Origin: Yponomeuta sedellus | Lineage: Eukaryota > Arthropoda > Insecta > Lepidoptera > Yponomeutidae | NCBI GenBank assembly: GCA_934045075.1 | Contig: OW203751.1 | Span: 7,885,822-7,949,821 of the forward strand | Length of the DNA stretch: 64,000 nucleotides | Direction of reading: 5' to 3' | In this document: in pieces, positions 9,152 through 20,007 of the stretch | How positions within the stretch are numbered: the first letter of the stretch is position 1 | Layout of the letters: each line of letters starts with the position of its first letter | The notes under the pieces: model-generated | What the model saw: only the letters and a program-made list of their open reading frames with translations | Database searches by the model: none | Told to the model about the DNA's origin: nothing | Translations under genes and position numbers: made by a program

Positions 9152-9336
9152 TCTATAATATAAAAATGAATCGCTGAATGTGTTGGTAAGCGCAAATCTC
9201 GAGGGCAGCTGAACCGATTTCGCTAATTCTTTTTTCAAAATATTCCTTGAAGTACGAGGATGGTTCTTACGGAGAGAAAAATAAAAAAAATCAAGAATCG
9301 ACTGTTAGGCGGTACGAAGTTCGCTGGGTCAGCTAG
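9152..9336 (+). mobile_element. Lep1-like non-autonomous Helitron
   Basis: The element starts TCTATAATATAAAAATGAAT and ends GTCAGCTAG, with a GGCGGTACGAAGTTCGC(TGG) hairpin just upstream of the CTAG end. An A precedes it and a T follows it, as expected for Helitron insertion between A and T without target duplication. The body AATGTGTTGGTAAGCGCAAA...GCTGAACCGATTTCGCTAAT is the known lepidopteran short-Helitron type. Confidence 0.8.
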
Positions 9337-9531
9337 TTATATATAAAATAAAAAATGAAATAATCCAATTTAATACAACGCTGTGCAATTTTACCAAATG
9401 AGTACTTATGTCAAATTAAAATATTAATACGTCCTTATATTTACTTAGCCTTATGTTTTTTTTTTCATTCCACCTGGTCGGTGGGAGTCGCAACGCTACA
9501 AGTCATTTCTAAGGTCCCCATTCTTCCACAG

Positions 9532-9656
9532 GCTGAGGATAGGCCGCCTGCCGTCTTGGGCCAAGAAAAGTCTTGGCGATGAACTAGTACCGACCGACTC
9601 TCCCGCGCCCGAGCCGCCGGCTCGAGGGAAATGGGCCAGGAGAATTGCGCCGACAG
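9532..9656 (+). CDS. Wdr62: WDR62/MAPKBP1-like scaffold, visible exon 8 (RLPSWAKK block)
   Basis: This 125-nt exon is phase 2 in, phase 1 out, after TTCTTCCACAG. It reads LRIGRLPSWAKKSLGDE, LVPTDSPAPEPPARGKWARR and IAPT. The GRLPxWAKK...P.GxWA(R/Q)R string is a conserved family landmark just after the propeller. Confidence 0.9.
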
Positions 9657-9669
9657 GTAAATTAATCAT

Positions 9670-10067
9670 CGTCGTTATCAACCCTTGCATGTCCCCACCG
9701 CTGGAGTACGGGTCTCTTCCTGCATCGCAGGAGGGTTAGGCCATACTCCACCACGGGGGTCAAGTCCGGGTTGGTGGAGGATTGTAAGACAGTGGCGGGG
9801 CCTTACTGTCAGAAGTTATCAAGCCGCCCATAAGGCCTCTGACGTGGCTTAACGACTGCCATTATATGACAGCCGGCACCAACGGCTTAACGTGCCTTGC
9901 GAAGCACGGAAGCGCTCGGAAAATGCCACTAGCGGTAGTCACGGGACGTTCACCCATCCCGTACGTGACCGCGCCTGTTGTTGCTTAACCAAGTGATTGA
10001 TTCCAATCACTCGGTTCGCCTAGGCCACGAGCGCTTCGGGTTCGCCTAGGCCACGAGCGCTTCCTAT
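9670..10067 (-). repeat. R1 5S-derived SINE, full length
   Basis: Complete minus-strand copy starting 13 bp after the exon 8 donor. The 5' terminal GGTTCGCCTAGGCCACGAGC is duplicated at 10012-10060. Confidence 0.85.
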
Positions 10068-10069
10068 TC

Positions 10070-10610
10070 CTAAAAACCTATTTAGAGGCTAAAAATTCCA
10101 CCCATGCCGGGATTCGCGCCCATTAGCTCAGTTGGAAAGAGCGCTGGCACGGATAGCCAGAGGTCACGGGTTTGAATCCCGGCATGGGTGGAATTTTTAG
10201 CCTCTAAATAGGTTTTTAAATTTGTTCCTTAGCACGGGTTAGTGCATTAAAAAAATTTAAAAAATAGTGTAATCATGTGGGTACAGTGATATCGTTCCGA
10301 TGTTAAACCTAACTGCAAAGTAGGTAGTCGAGGCTGTAAGTAATGCAATTTGCTTAAGTCAGATGTCGCTGCCTGTACGTAATACAGAGAATATTGTAAA
10401 GAGGTTCGAAATTTCACTGATGCCGTGAGTCGCCCATTGGCTCAATTGGTAGAGCGCTGGTACGGATAGCCAGAGGTTGCGGGTTCGAATCCCGGCATGG
10501 GTGAAAATTTTTAGCCTCTAAATAGGTTTTTAAATTTGTTCCTTAGCACGGGTTAGTGCATTAAAAAAAAAATAAAAAAATAGTGTACTCTAAATAGGTT
10601 TTAAAAAAAA
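10070..10610. repeat. T1 cluster, two copies
   Basis: Copy one (10070-10255) has both arms and the tRNA-like core but lacks the ~105-bp body. Copy two (10256-10575) has body, core and right arm. Both end in TTAGCACGGGTTAGTGCATT plus an A-run. Confidence 0.75.
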
Positions 10611-10638
10611 AATCTTGTTAATCTGTGTCCTTTCACAG

Positions 10639-10736
10639 ACAAACGGGACTCGGACGGCTCCAAAGACAGTTCCATAGACAGCGGGACTGACACCAGGCAC
10701 TTCGACAGGCGACGTGACCAGACCACCGTGAAACAG
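10639..10736 (+). CDS. Wdr62: WDR62/MAPKBP1-like scaffold, visible exon 9
   Basis: This 98-nt exon enters in phase 1 after TCCTTTCACAG and leaves in phase 0 at GTGAGT. It reads DKRDSDGSKDSSIDSGTDTR, then HFDRRRDQTTVKQ. The DSSxDSGTDT string is a likely serine-phosphorylation cluster. T1 repeats lie on both sides, within 30 bp at the 3' border. Confidence 0.85.
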
Positions 10737-10751
10737 GTGAGTCAAGGCTGA

Positions 10752-11345
10752 TTTAAAAAACCTATTTAGAGGCTAAAAAATCCAACTCAAAAGTAAAACT
10801 CTTAAATAGGTTTTTAAATTGTCCTTAGCACGGGTTAGTGCATAAAAAAAAAATCTTAAGGCTGATTTTACTAAGTCGCCCATGGTGTCTGGCCCGCACA
10901 ATTCAACATTTTTGTTGGTCGTTAAAACGAGTAAACTTAAGATAAATGAGAACAAACGACTCTTAAAAAATCTATTTAGAGGCTAAAAATTCCACCCATG
11001 CCATGTAGTCGGGGCTGTAAGTGATGCAATCTACTTCAGAAAGATGTCGCTGCCTGTACGTAATACGGAGAATAGTGTATAGAGGTTCGAAATTACTATT
11101 TTTATTTTTAATGCACTAACCCGTGCTAAGGACAATTAAAAAACCTATTTAGAGGCTAAAAATTCCACCCATGCCGGGATTCGAACCCGCGACCTCTGGC
11201 TATCCGTGCCAGCGCTCTCCCAGCTGAGCTAATGGGCGACTCACCGGCATCAGTGAAATTTCGAGCCTCTTTACAATACTCTCTGTATTACGTAGGTGGC
11301 CATGCCGGGATTCGAACCCGCGACCTCTGGCTATACGTGCCAGAG
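10752..11345. repeat. T1 cluster, partial and inverted copies
   Basis: A core-less pair of facing arms (10752-10850) is followed by a left-arm-plus-body fragment (10963-11090) and a minus-strand copy (11092-11345) whose tRNA-like core occurs twice, at about 11163-11240 and truncated at 11303-11345. Confidence 0.7.
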
Positions 11346-11784
11346 TATAATATTGAATACTATTTTTTTTTGCGAATTGCGAATATTTGATTCCAAAATT
11401 AATAATTCTAGAAACTACCTACTTTCCACCTTTTCTTCATTGGCCAATTGTTCCTTCAAACACATTGTATGAAAATATGGAGAAAATTATGAAGAAGAAA
11501 TCATGGAGCATGTTCCCTGGCGACTTTAAGCTGAGCATAAGGCCTTTTGCCAAATTTAGTTCTTAAGACGTTTTCTCAGTTATTGCACCTTGTTAATTTT
11601 TTTGTTGGCAATAAAGACATTTCACTTTCACTTTCAAAAGTGTTTATATTCTGACATTGTACTGTGAATAAGTTTTAAGTGAATAAATTATTTCAATTCA
11701 ATTCAAAACTTTACTCATTTTTTATAATAATTCGTAATGTTACATTGTGCGATCGAGACAGCATGAATAGATGAATTACACTAT
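11346..11784. other. Intron with two LINE-like 3' tails
   Basis: GGCAATAAAGACATTTCACTTTCACTTTC (about 11610-11637) and GAATAAATTATTTCAATTCAATTCAA (about 11678-11705) each join a poly(A)-signal-like AATAAA to a short tandem tail, the usual ending of non-LTR insertions. No coding remains. Confidence 0.5.
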
Positions 11785-12170
11785 TTTTTATTTTTAATGC
11801 ACTAACCCGTGCTAAGGAACAAATTTAAAAACCTATTTAGAGGCTAAAAATTTCACCCATGCCGGGATTCGAACCCGCAACCTCTGGCTATCCGTACCAG
11901 CGCTCTACCAATTGAGCCAATGGGCGACTCACGGCATCAGTGAGATTTCGAACCTCTTTACAATATTCTCTGTATTACGTACATTATACTATTTTTATTT
12001 TTAATGCACTAACCCGTGCTAAGGACTAATTTAAAAACCTATTTAGAGGCTAAAAATGAGTCGCCCATTGGCTCAATTGGTAGAGCGCTGGCACGGATAG
12101 CCAGAGGTTGCGGGTTCGAATCCCGGCATGGGTGAAGTTTTTAGCCTCTAAATAGGTTTTTAAAAATGTT
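11785..12170. repeat. T1 pair, tail to tail
   Basis: A minus-strand copy (11785-11985) is followed by a plus-strand copy (11992-12165); both retain A and B boxes. Confidence 0.75.
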
Positions 12171-12844
12171 GAGAATAAATTTATAACAAATATTTTTGAT
12201 TGTTTTTTATACCGTCTCGTAACTTTTGGGATAGTACTGACTGCTGAGATACAGGTTCCTACTTCAGGAGTCGGGGCACAATAAATTTAATCTATTTGTG
12301 TTGAAATAAACAATTATCTGTGTGTTATGAATACAGGTTAGATGATAACCCAGCTATTGCACCAGATACCAACTAATATCATTTGGGTTCTTCTATTCAC
12401 ACCGAATGGTTGAACTCTATGTTATTTCTATTTTTGTAACCAGTACTTTGAAATAAAGGTTTTTTTTTTATCTTATCTTATCTTTAATACTTTTACACGA
12501 CTTTCACTGAACAAGTTGGTTTTTCACTCACGGTTTTTATTTTTCACTTTTTCACCTTTTTTTTTAGTTTTGGTGAAGGCTTCCCCTAATTTACCTATTA
12601 ACTGTTTTTATTGTATTTAATTTTTATTTTGGTGGTGTGTTTTTTTTAAAAGCTTGTTTGGGCGCGGTTGATAACCGAATGACGAAATTTGAAGGAGTTT
12701 TGAAACCCGAAATATTTTTTTTTGTTTATACTTTTTTTGGGTGTTTTTTACTGGATGTAGTTTTTCACCATTTCACGTTCCATGATTGCCAACCTCCGAT
12801 AGGATATGAAGATAAAACATAGCTAACTGACATAATTTACATAC
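12171..12844. other. Intron, mostly unassigned
   Basis: AT-rich with a LINE-like tail AATAAAGG...ATCTTATCTTATCTTTA near 12450-12487. The ORF at 12637-12822 is low-complexity Phe-rich and is not supported. Confidence 0.5.
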
Positions 12845-13026
12845 AGGTACATACATTGTTACTAGCCCCACACTAGGATACCCTGTGTCGTGGGAACCGG
12901 AAACAGCGACATCACAAACATGTAAACGTCCAAGACTAGAGTTTTTTTTTGTCCCCAGCCAGGGTTTGCACCCGGGACCTCTCCCATGGTAGGCAGATGC
13001 ACTACCGTTGCGCCACAGAGGCCGTC
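12845..13026 (-). repeat. S2 tRNA-derived SINE
   Basis: Inverted copy with CCCCACACTAGGATACCCTG in the tail and GCACCCGGGACCTCTC / GCGCCACAGAGGCCG in the head. Confidence 0.75.
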
Positions 13027-13197
13027 AAGTGAGACGAAAGTCCAAGTCTTTATAGTTCAAATGTAATTAGTTTCATTTTATGTAGTACACAAACAGGCTA
13101 CATACACCTTTTCCAAATTTTAAGTACATTATAGCGACCCTAGACTTGTGTACGTAGCATGCAACAGTGTACGTAGACTGTTTATAAATTTTAATTT

Positions 13198-13303
13198 TAA
13201 CCAAATTTATTCAATTGGTAGAGCGCTGGTACGGATAGCCAGAGGTTGCGGGTTCGAATCCCGGCATGGGTGAAATTTTTAGCCTCTAAATAGGTTTGCA
13301 AAT
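13198..13303 (+). repeat. T1 fragment (core plus right arm)
   Basis: Begins inside the A box (TTCAATTGGTAGAGCGCTGG) and runs through the B box and right arm. Confidence 0.7.
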
Positions 13304-13476
13304 TTATTCTTTTAAAACTTTTTTTTTATAGATTTTTTTCCATAAGACACACACATGTATAAATATAATCATCACAAATTACATTTTTAACTTACATTAT
13401 TTATTATATTCTCTCAGGGTGCCCTGACGGCGCCACGGACAGCTTTTTAAGGGCCTAAATTTCTGGAAATTAATAT

Positions 13477-13866
13477 ATTCAACCCTTGGATGTCCCCACT
13501 GCTGGGGTACGGGTCTCTGTTGATAACACCGTTATATATATCCACATGACATTCTTGGCGCAATAAAGTATGTTCTAATATATCGTCCTAACCATTTGTC
13601 CTTAACATCATAACTAAGTTACGTTATCTATCAACCCTTGTATGTCCCCACTGCTGGGGCACGGGTCTCTTCCTGCATCGCAGGAAGGTTAGGCCAAACT
13701 CCACCACGGGGGCCAAGTCCGGGTTGGTGGAGGATTGTAAGACAGTGGCGGGCCTTACTGTCAGAAGTTATCAAGCCGCCCATAAGGCCTCTGAAGTGAC
13801 TTAACGACAGCGATTATATGACAGCCGGCACCAACGGCTTAACGTGCCTTGCGAAGCACGGAAGTA
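13477..13866 (-). repeat. R1 5S-derived SINE, two pieces
   Basis: A 40-bp 3' fragment (13477-13518) precedes a longer copy (13628-13865) that stops before the 5S-like end. Confidence 0.75.
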
Positions 13867-14260
13867 ACTAAGTTAACTAATAACTAAGTTATAGTTACCT
13901 TAATAGGGCACTAATTTAATATTTATGAACATGCTTTCTAATATGCATATAAAAATTAGGTAAACTCTTCCGAAACGGCTTCAACAATTTTAATGATTTT
14001 TTTTTATATTTTGTGGTATGAGAATAAATCGAAGGCTAATTATAATATGGCAAAAAAACCTATAATTTTTAAGCTTATTCGGTTTCCATCTAACTAAAAA
14101 GTAAAATAAATGAATTAAGTATGAAGTTTCAAACGTTTCTGTAAAATACATCCAGAAAAACATAAAAAAAACCGTCATCAAAGACACTGAATTACTTTGT
14201 CAACACACCCCAAACAAGCTTAGGATTCTATTTCACTGCACAAAACTCACACGAGCGGTT
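13867..14260. other. Intronic sequence, nothing recognised
   Basis: AT-rich. No domain in the short ORFs. Confidence 0.5.
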
Positions 14261-14349
14261 GTGGCCTCTCCTGCCTTGGCAATAGAGGCCGAAGTCGCTC
14301 AACATTTCGCAGTTGCCCCGCGTGGAGGCACTATTCCGGCATTTCGATG

Positions 14350-14610
14350 CGACCATGGCCAGTACCTACGAAATACTGGCCATATCGCCTCGGGCGCAGA
14401 AGAAGGTTCAATTTTGGTTCTTATTCCGTTGCATTTTGTGTTCGTTATCGCTTGTATGAGTTTGTTGTTTTGCTTTTTTTGCGATGCTAAGATGGCCAGT
14501 ATCTACCTGCGAATTACTGGTCATATCGTCTCGGGCGCAGAAGAAGTTCTATTTTAGTTCTTATTCTGTTTGCGTTTTGTGTTCATTGTCGCTTGTTTGG
14601 CTTTTTTCAT
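14350..14610 (+). repeat. Two-copy tandem duplication, about 130 bp
   Basis: ATGGCCAGTA.CTAC, CTGG(C/T)CATATCG(C/T)CTCGGGCG and TTTTGTGTTC(G/A)TT(A/G)TCGCTTGT occur twice in the same order. Reading frames stay open but encode hydrophobic, low-complexity sequence. Confidence 0.7.
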
Positions 14611-15148
14611 CTTCAGCAGAACAATATCTATTTTCATTTTAATTTCTTACTTCATTTCCTTCATAAGTAATAATATCGCCAATGGTACAATCTTTACTAG
14701 TACTATCAAGAATTTAATAATAATAATTCAATCAACTTTTGTGAAAGGAATATCGACTCCTATTATCAATCTTGAATTTGTTGGTGTTATAACAAATTAT
14801 TTGTTTATGACAATTTATCTTTCCTATAGTAACAAATCTTATTTTTTTTCAACTATCCTATTTTATAAAATTTTCTATCGCAGTACTGTGTTTGGGTCCC
14901 GTCTGCTTAGTAGTTAATGCTCAGCAATCGGGTTGGTAGGTCAATCGGACATACTTACATACTTACATACATACGAGCCAAATATATTACCCTCCTTTTT
15001 AGAACGCCGCAGTTCGGCTAAAAATTATGTGAATGTGGCCGTATGGTAACCTGGTGAGAACATCACAAACATGTATGTAGATGTATTAAATGACTTAAGT
15101 CTGGACTTGTAGAAACCACGTATCCTAGTAATGAAGTGTAATGTTCCT
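14611..15148. other. Intronic sequence, nothing recognised
   Basis: Very AT-rich. The ORF 14570-14917 is Phe/Ile/Ser-rich and most likely chance. Confidence 0.5.
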
Positions 15149-15149
15149 T

Positions 15150-15292
15150 AATAAACCGGGGGGCGGGCAGCAGCGCCCCCTGCAGTACAATTTCACCGGG
15201 CATTACCCCCTATGATAGCACAACGTGGCGCTCTTTAGGAGAGGGCTATGTCCAGCAGTGGACTAGTATAATAATAGCCTGACAACGTTCCT
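15150..15292 (+). mobile_element. LINE 3' fragment (L1-type tail)
   Basis: Contains GGGCGGGCAGCAGCGCCCCC, CTGCAGTACAATTTCACCGG, GGCGCTCTTTAGGAGAGGGC and GTCCAGCAGTGGACTA. Confidence 0.7.
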
Positions 15293-16221
15293 TAATAATT
15301 TCACCTGCCACGGATTCATTTTCCATTCATTTGCACTATGTTTTTGTATCCTTGATTGTGCTGTGCATTTTGTTTTGGCTTAATTATAATTATATAGGGT
15401 GTAACAAAATACGTAATGCGTATTTCCGTAATGGGTGACTCTTCAATATAAATGACTTTTAGTATGGAGTAAACTTCGTAATCGATAAAAATCTGCTGTT
15501 ACATGCAACTATGTATTAGACCTATATATTTAAAGTTATCACATGCAGCATTGAAATGCACAGAACCGACCTACGGGAGGCCTTCGAATTCGTTCTAATT
15601 CTACCCACGGTGTTTTCCATATTAGATTAGATTAGAACTCTTTATTGTACACACCAGAAAACAAAATACATAAAAAGGCTTACATAGCCACCATATTATC
15701 ATTATGGTGGTAATTTTGAGAAAAACGTCGCTTTGGAATATTTTTTTTACCCAAATCACTTAACCAAAAAGTAATAAAATTGGAAACATGGAGCGAGCGT
15801 CTTTTGGTCGCCGCCGGCCAACTATTGAGTTTTTTTTGACAGATCTCCGCATATCAAACGGCGGAAACTTAACCATTTAATATAATAGAGAAGAGGTTTA
15901 AACGTTCCCGCATTTCCTATTAATTTCAATTCGGACTCAACATTTCGAACAAAATACGGAAAAGTGGCCGTCAATCAAATCAATTTATTTTAACGTAAAG
16001 AATTCACATTCTGTTTGCTGGATGTCAATGTACAATGTAAAAAGTAAGCCGCTGCCTTCGGGCCTTTGTGTGGTAGCCGGAAGAAAAAATCTCCACTCTG
16101 ACCATCTTTTCTCAAATCATCTTAAACCTATTGAATCAGTTGCCACCTATACGTATGATAAGATTTATAATAATAAAAAAAATTATCTCTGAAATTATAG
16201 CTTTAACGATTTCTAAATAAC
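15293..16221. other. Intron, one LINE tail only
   Basis: A minus-strand LINE 3' tail (ATTAGATTAGA repeats next to CTCTTTATTGTACACACCAG) lies at about 15622-15680 and has a plus-strand partner at 51488-51548. The rest is unassigned AT-rich DNA. Confidence 0.5.
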
Positions 16222-16624
16222 ACTGTAGTTTCTTATTGTCTAAGGTTAACACGAGCAGTAGACATAATTAAAACTGTTTTTATACGGATTTATGGTCGTT
16301 TATTACATTTTTACAATGTTCCCACGATTCGGCACTTTTTCAGGTGCCGTGGTCCCGGATGACTCGTCAGTCATCCGGGACCACGGCACCTGAAAAAGTG
16401 CCGAATCGTGGGAACATTGTAAAAATGTAATAAACGAGCATAAATCCGTAACGCCCGCCACTGTCTTACAATCCTCCACCAACCCGGACTTGGCCCCCGT
16501 GGTGGAGTATGGCCTAACCTTCCTGCGATGTAGGAAGAGACCCGTGCCCCAGCAGTGGGGACATACAAGGGTTGATAACGAGCATAAATCCGTATAAAAA
16601 CAGTTTTAATTACTGTAGTTTCTT
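16222..16624. mobile_element. F2 inverted dimer (large palindrome) with 13-bp target duplication
   Basis: Two F2 copies face each other around a 4-bp centre near 16364-16367. The inner arms (CCCACGATTCGGCACTTTTT / AAAAAGTGCCGAATCGTGGG) are perfect, and the arms extend to AAAACTG...CAGTTTT. The flanks ACTGTAGTTTCTT at 16222-16234 and 16612-16624 form a 13-bp direct repeat. The right arm is interrupted by an R1 SINE. Inverted terminal arrangement plus a target duplication fits a Penelope-like element, which I infer. Confidence 0.7.
16451..16576 (+). repeat. R1 SINE insertion with 18-bp target duplication
   Basis: A 5'-truncated R1 copy sits between two perfect copies of AACGAGCATAAATCCGTA at 16433-16450 and 16577-16594. 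This fixes the R1 3' end at TACAAGGGTTGAT and shows that R1 moves by target-primed retrotransposition. Confidence 0.85.
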
Positions 16625-16984
16625 TTCGACACGTTGCAAAAAATATTTTTTTTACTTTGTGTTTAAGTTGGAAACTTGCGTAGTCGATTTTTTCACACCC
16701 TATATAATAAATGAATTGTGAATCATCCTCATCAGACTAGTTACTTTACATTACCACCAGCATAATGCTTATTTTTCATTTCATTGTACGTTAGCTTTTA
16801 GTTGTATTTATATGTACACATTTACACAGTTTTATTTATTTTAATTTATTGCCGCATTCAGAGACGTCCAATAAATTTAATGTTCATTTAAATATCTTTA
16901 TCTTTCACTTATTATCAATGAAACAGAAAAGGACAACAATATACTTAACGAGAGATAAACTTTAATTGACGTTTCTGAGTGTGG
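16625..16984. other. Intronic sequence, nothing recognised
   Basis: AT-rich intron without identifiable features. Confidence 0.5.
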
Positions 16985-17345
16985 CCGTTAGTGACTAAGT
17001 TGAGTGAGTTAGTTGGTGAGAGAGGTGAGAGAGCGGGTGAGTAAGTGAGTCAAGTGAGCGTGTGAATCAATTGAGTCAGTGAGTAAGTAAGAGAGCGCGT
17101 GAGTGTGTCAGTCCGAGAGTAAGATTGATAGATAGAGAACACTTTTAGTGAGTGAGTAAGGACGAGTACGGGTGAGCGAGTGAGTCAGTGAGTGTGCGAG
17201 TGTCAGGGAGTGAGTGAACATGTGCAAAGGTGAGCTTGTCAAAAATCGGCCAAGTGAGTAATTGAGTTGTGAGTGAGTGAGTGAGTGAGTGGGTAGGAGT
17301 GATTGAGTGGGGGTGAGTGAGTGAATGAGTAGTATGTGAACATTT
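16985..17345 (+). repeat. Degenerate (GTGA/GAGT)n array rich in GTGAGT
   Basis: The sense strand has about fifteen or more GTGAGT or GTAAGT hexamers in 360 bp, the consensus of a 5' splice site, in variations of a GAGT tetramer. It lies about 440 bp upstream of exon 10. Confidence 0.8.
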
Positions 17346-17787
17346 ATTGTCAAGTAAACATTTGTGACTGAACTGAGTGCTTAGTGCGAGTTTTTTAACT
17401 ACTCGATCGCGTTAACGTAAACTCATATTTGTATGGCATCGAGGAAGCGCCACCTAGTGACAAGTATGGAAATTAAAATTTCTGAGTGCGAGTTGTAATG
17501 GTTTACGTTGAGAAGTGAACACGTTTACCAGCTAAAACACGAATAAACGCGAGTGCGAGTTGTACTGTGACAGCGTTTTGCCAGTTCGAACGGTCAACTT
17601 ACTCATACTCACTACTCAATGCTCGATTAACGCGGTAGTAAAGTTATTCGATTGGATCTGTCAAACTCGCACTAAGCACTCTGAACGCACATATTGTGTT
17701 GAATGGATATTTTGTTATTTATTTGCAAATTATAATTTTATTCTTTATGTTAATCCCGCTTATGTTTTTTCCTCCTGCGTTGCCTAG
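17346..17787. other. Intron with an internal near-repeat
   Basis: GAGTGCGAGTTGTA occurs twice (about 17484 and 17549), and TTAGTGCGAG near 17381 has an inverted match CTCGCACTAA near 17666. No known element. Confidence 0.45.
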
Positions 17788-17877
17788 GTGACCATTAACG
17801 TGACGAAGCCGCGGGTGCCCGACGTTAGGACCCGGCATCACACCGACGACTCCTCGCTGGGCAGTTTCAAATATGAG
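17788..17877 (+). CDS. Wdr62: WDR62/MAPKBP1-like scaffold, visible exon 10
   Basis: This 90-nt exon is phase 0 on both sides, after GTTGCCTAG. It reads VTINVTKPRVPDVRTRHHTD and DSSLGSFKYE. The DDSSLGSFKYE segment is the best-conserved part and is expected in this region of the family. The donor GTGCTT departs from consensus, so the exact 3' end is a little less certain than the others. Confidence 0.82.
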
Positions 17878-17905
17878 GTGCTTTGTTATTTGTTTACTTT
17901 GTTCA

Positions 17906-18122
17906 TTTTAACAAACATTTACATTTACATACAAGCACATAAATTGCTTCAGGCCCCACACTAGGATACCCTGTGTCGTGGGAACCAGAAACAGCGACAT
18001 TATAAACATGTAGGTAAACATCCAAGACCTAGGATTTTTTTTAGTCCCCAGCCGGGGTTCGAACTCGGATCTCGCATGATAGGCAGATTCACTACCGCTG
18101 CACCAAAGAGGCCGTGGTGTAG
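17906..18122 (-). repeat. S2 tRNA-derived SINE
   Basis: Inverted copy with CCCCACACTAGGATACCCTG and head GCCGGGGTTCGAACTCGG, starting about 28 bp after the exon 10 donor. Confidence 0.75.
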
Positions 18123-18231
18123 TGGTGCAGCGTGGTTCAACTATCAATAATTTTGATTTTCTACGTTTTCATCAAATCAAATATATTTGTTCAAACATAA
18201 ACATGATGGAAAACTAGTTTGACTTGTAACG

Positions 18232-18669
18232 TTCCCTTTGTATGTCGCCACTGCTAGGGCACAGGTCTCTTCCTGCATCGCAGGAGGGTCAGGCCATACT
18301 CCACCACGCGGGCCGAGTCCGGGTTGGTGGAGGATTGTAAGACAGTGGCGGGCCTTACTGTCAGAAGTTATCGAGCCGCCCGTAAAGCCTTGGCTTCCCG
18401 ACTACCATTACATGACAGCCGGCAGCAACGGCTTAACATGCCTTGCGAAAAAAATGCCACTAGCGGTAGTCACAGGATGGGTTCCTGCACCTGACCGCCC
18501 CTGTTGTTGCTTAACTCAAGTGATTGTTTCCAATCACTCGGTTTCACTAGGCCTTTGTCATGGCCTGTCATGTATGTGTGTAAGTCCGGGTTGGTGGAGG
18601 ATTGTAAGACAGTGGCGGGCCTTACTGTCAGAAGTTATCAATCCGCCCACAAGACCTCTGACGTGGCTT
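18232..18669 (-). repeat. R1 5S-derived SINE, one near-complete copy plus a fragment
   Basis: The main copy is 18232-18565. A second fragment (18582-18669, GTCCGGGTTGGTGGAGGATT to CCTCTGACGTGGCTT) follows immediately. Confidence 0.8.
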
Positions 18670-18707
18670 TATCAGTAATATCAATTGTACTTTGCCCTTA
18701 TTCCCAG

Positions 18708-18832
18708 GACCAAGAGTCGACAGAGCACGACGGCGACGTGGAGGACATCTCCGACGGAGAGAGGACCTCTTCCTCCGAGAGGGGGGCCAGAACCACCTAC
18801 TATCCTGGGAACAACGACGATGACACTCCTGG
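18708..18832 (+). CDS. Wdr62: WDR62/MAPKBP1-like scaffold, visible exon 11 (acidic)
   Basis: This 125-nt exon is phase 0 in and phase 2 out, between TTATTCCCAG and GTAAGA. It reads DQESTEHDGDVEDISDGERT, SSSERGARTTYYPGNNDDDT and PG. The EHDGDVEDISDGE...YYP string is a conserved acidic motif in this protein family. The split Gly codon is completed by exon 12. Confidence 0.9.
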
Positions 18833-18944
18833 GTAAGAGAAACATAGTTGTTTATATATACTGCATGCGTCGCTCTAAAGTACAAGAGAGACGCCATACT
18901 TAAATATTTCGAGAACCTGACAATAGTCGAATCTAGCTCTTCTT

Positions 18945-19052
18945 CTTCTTCAGGCTATATTAGTCCACTGCTGGACATAGCCCTAGCCTAATGAGCGCCA
19001 TAGCGCAAGGTTGTGCCATCGTTGGGGGTAGTGCCCATAATCCCCACTCGTC
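18945..19052 (-). mobile_element. LINE 3' fragment (L1-type tail)
   Basis: Minus strand carries GGCGCTCATTAGG, GGGCTATGTCCAGCAGTGGA and CTAATATAGCCTGAAGAAG. Confidence 0.7.
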
Positions 19053-19389
19053 GAATCTAGCTCTGTTTAAATAAAAAGAAAGAAAAAAAGAAAGACATTT
19101 ACAGAGCCAACAAGACACATGACAGAAAGAAAATAACCAGAAAAATTTACATAATATGAGCACAACAGAAACGAAACGAAAACAAAAAAACAAAAAAAAA
19201 ACGGAGTATAATATCTGTTAAAAAAGTTCAAAAAAAAAAATCATCTATTTAAAAAAGAGATTAAGTTCTAGTGACACGGTTAGAATTATCTTAATGTTGG
19301 TAGAAATAAAAGTAGTTGCTTTGTTAGCAAATGACACTTTTGAACTTCACCAAAATAGGTTCTTAAACAATTATTAGAATAATTGTTTT

Positions 19390-20007
19390 TTAATTACGAC
19401 CATTTTTCATCGCACACGCACACACCCTCACACACACACACGCACACCCACACACACTTTTAAAGTCACAAAAACTAGTAATAAGTTTTATTATACCATT
19501 TTTCATCGAAATTAAATGTATCTTCAGTGCAGAGAGTTCATGGGGAACGCGATGTTTAGTTTAATACACACACACACACATACACACACCTCCACACACT
19601 TTTTAATGACACTTTTAAAGTCACTAAAACTAATTATCGTTTTTATTATGAAAATTTTTCATTGAAATTAAATGTAACTTGTCTTCATTGCAGAGAGTTC
19701 ATGGGGAACGCGATGTTTAGTTTAATACACACACACATACACACACCCCCACACACTTTTTAATGACACTTTTAAAGTCACTAAAACTAATTATCGTTTT
19801 TATTATGAAAATTTTTCATTGAAATTAAATGTAACTTGTCTTCATTGCAGAGAGTTCATGGGGAACGCGATGTTTAGTTTAATACACACACACATACACA
19901 CACCCCCACACACTTTTTAATGACACTTTTAAAGTCCCTAAAACTAATTATCGTTTTTATTATGAAAATTTTTCATTGAAATTAAATGTAACTTGTCTTC
20001 ATTGCAG
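19390..20007 (+). repeat. Tandem array of decoy exon 12 acceptors
   Basis: Units of 157-161 bp each carry a (CA)n tract, TTTTTAATGACACTTTTAAA, TTTTCATTGAAATTAAATG, a TTCATTGCAG acceptor and about 22 nt of exon 12 start. Decoy acceptors end at 19532, 19693 and 19850; the true one ends at 20007. An older, more diverged unit starts near 19400. Each decoy exon start differs from the real one by one base (ATGGGG for ATGGTG) and then runs into TTTAGTTTAATACACAC. Confidence 0.9.

Noticed and set aside
12637..12822. Phe-rich 61-codon ORF
   Set aside because: Low-complexity AT-rich intron without support.
14261..14917. Two hydrophobic ORFs as a membrane protein gene
   Set aside because: AT-rich, partly a tandem duplication, no start context or splice partner, no family resemblance.
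16330..16420. Hammerhead ribozyme in the F2 or Penelope-like ends
   Set aside because: The hairpin and, at 20360-20380, a GAAAC-like strand are present, but no CUGAUGA core strand is found in the right place.
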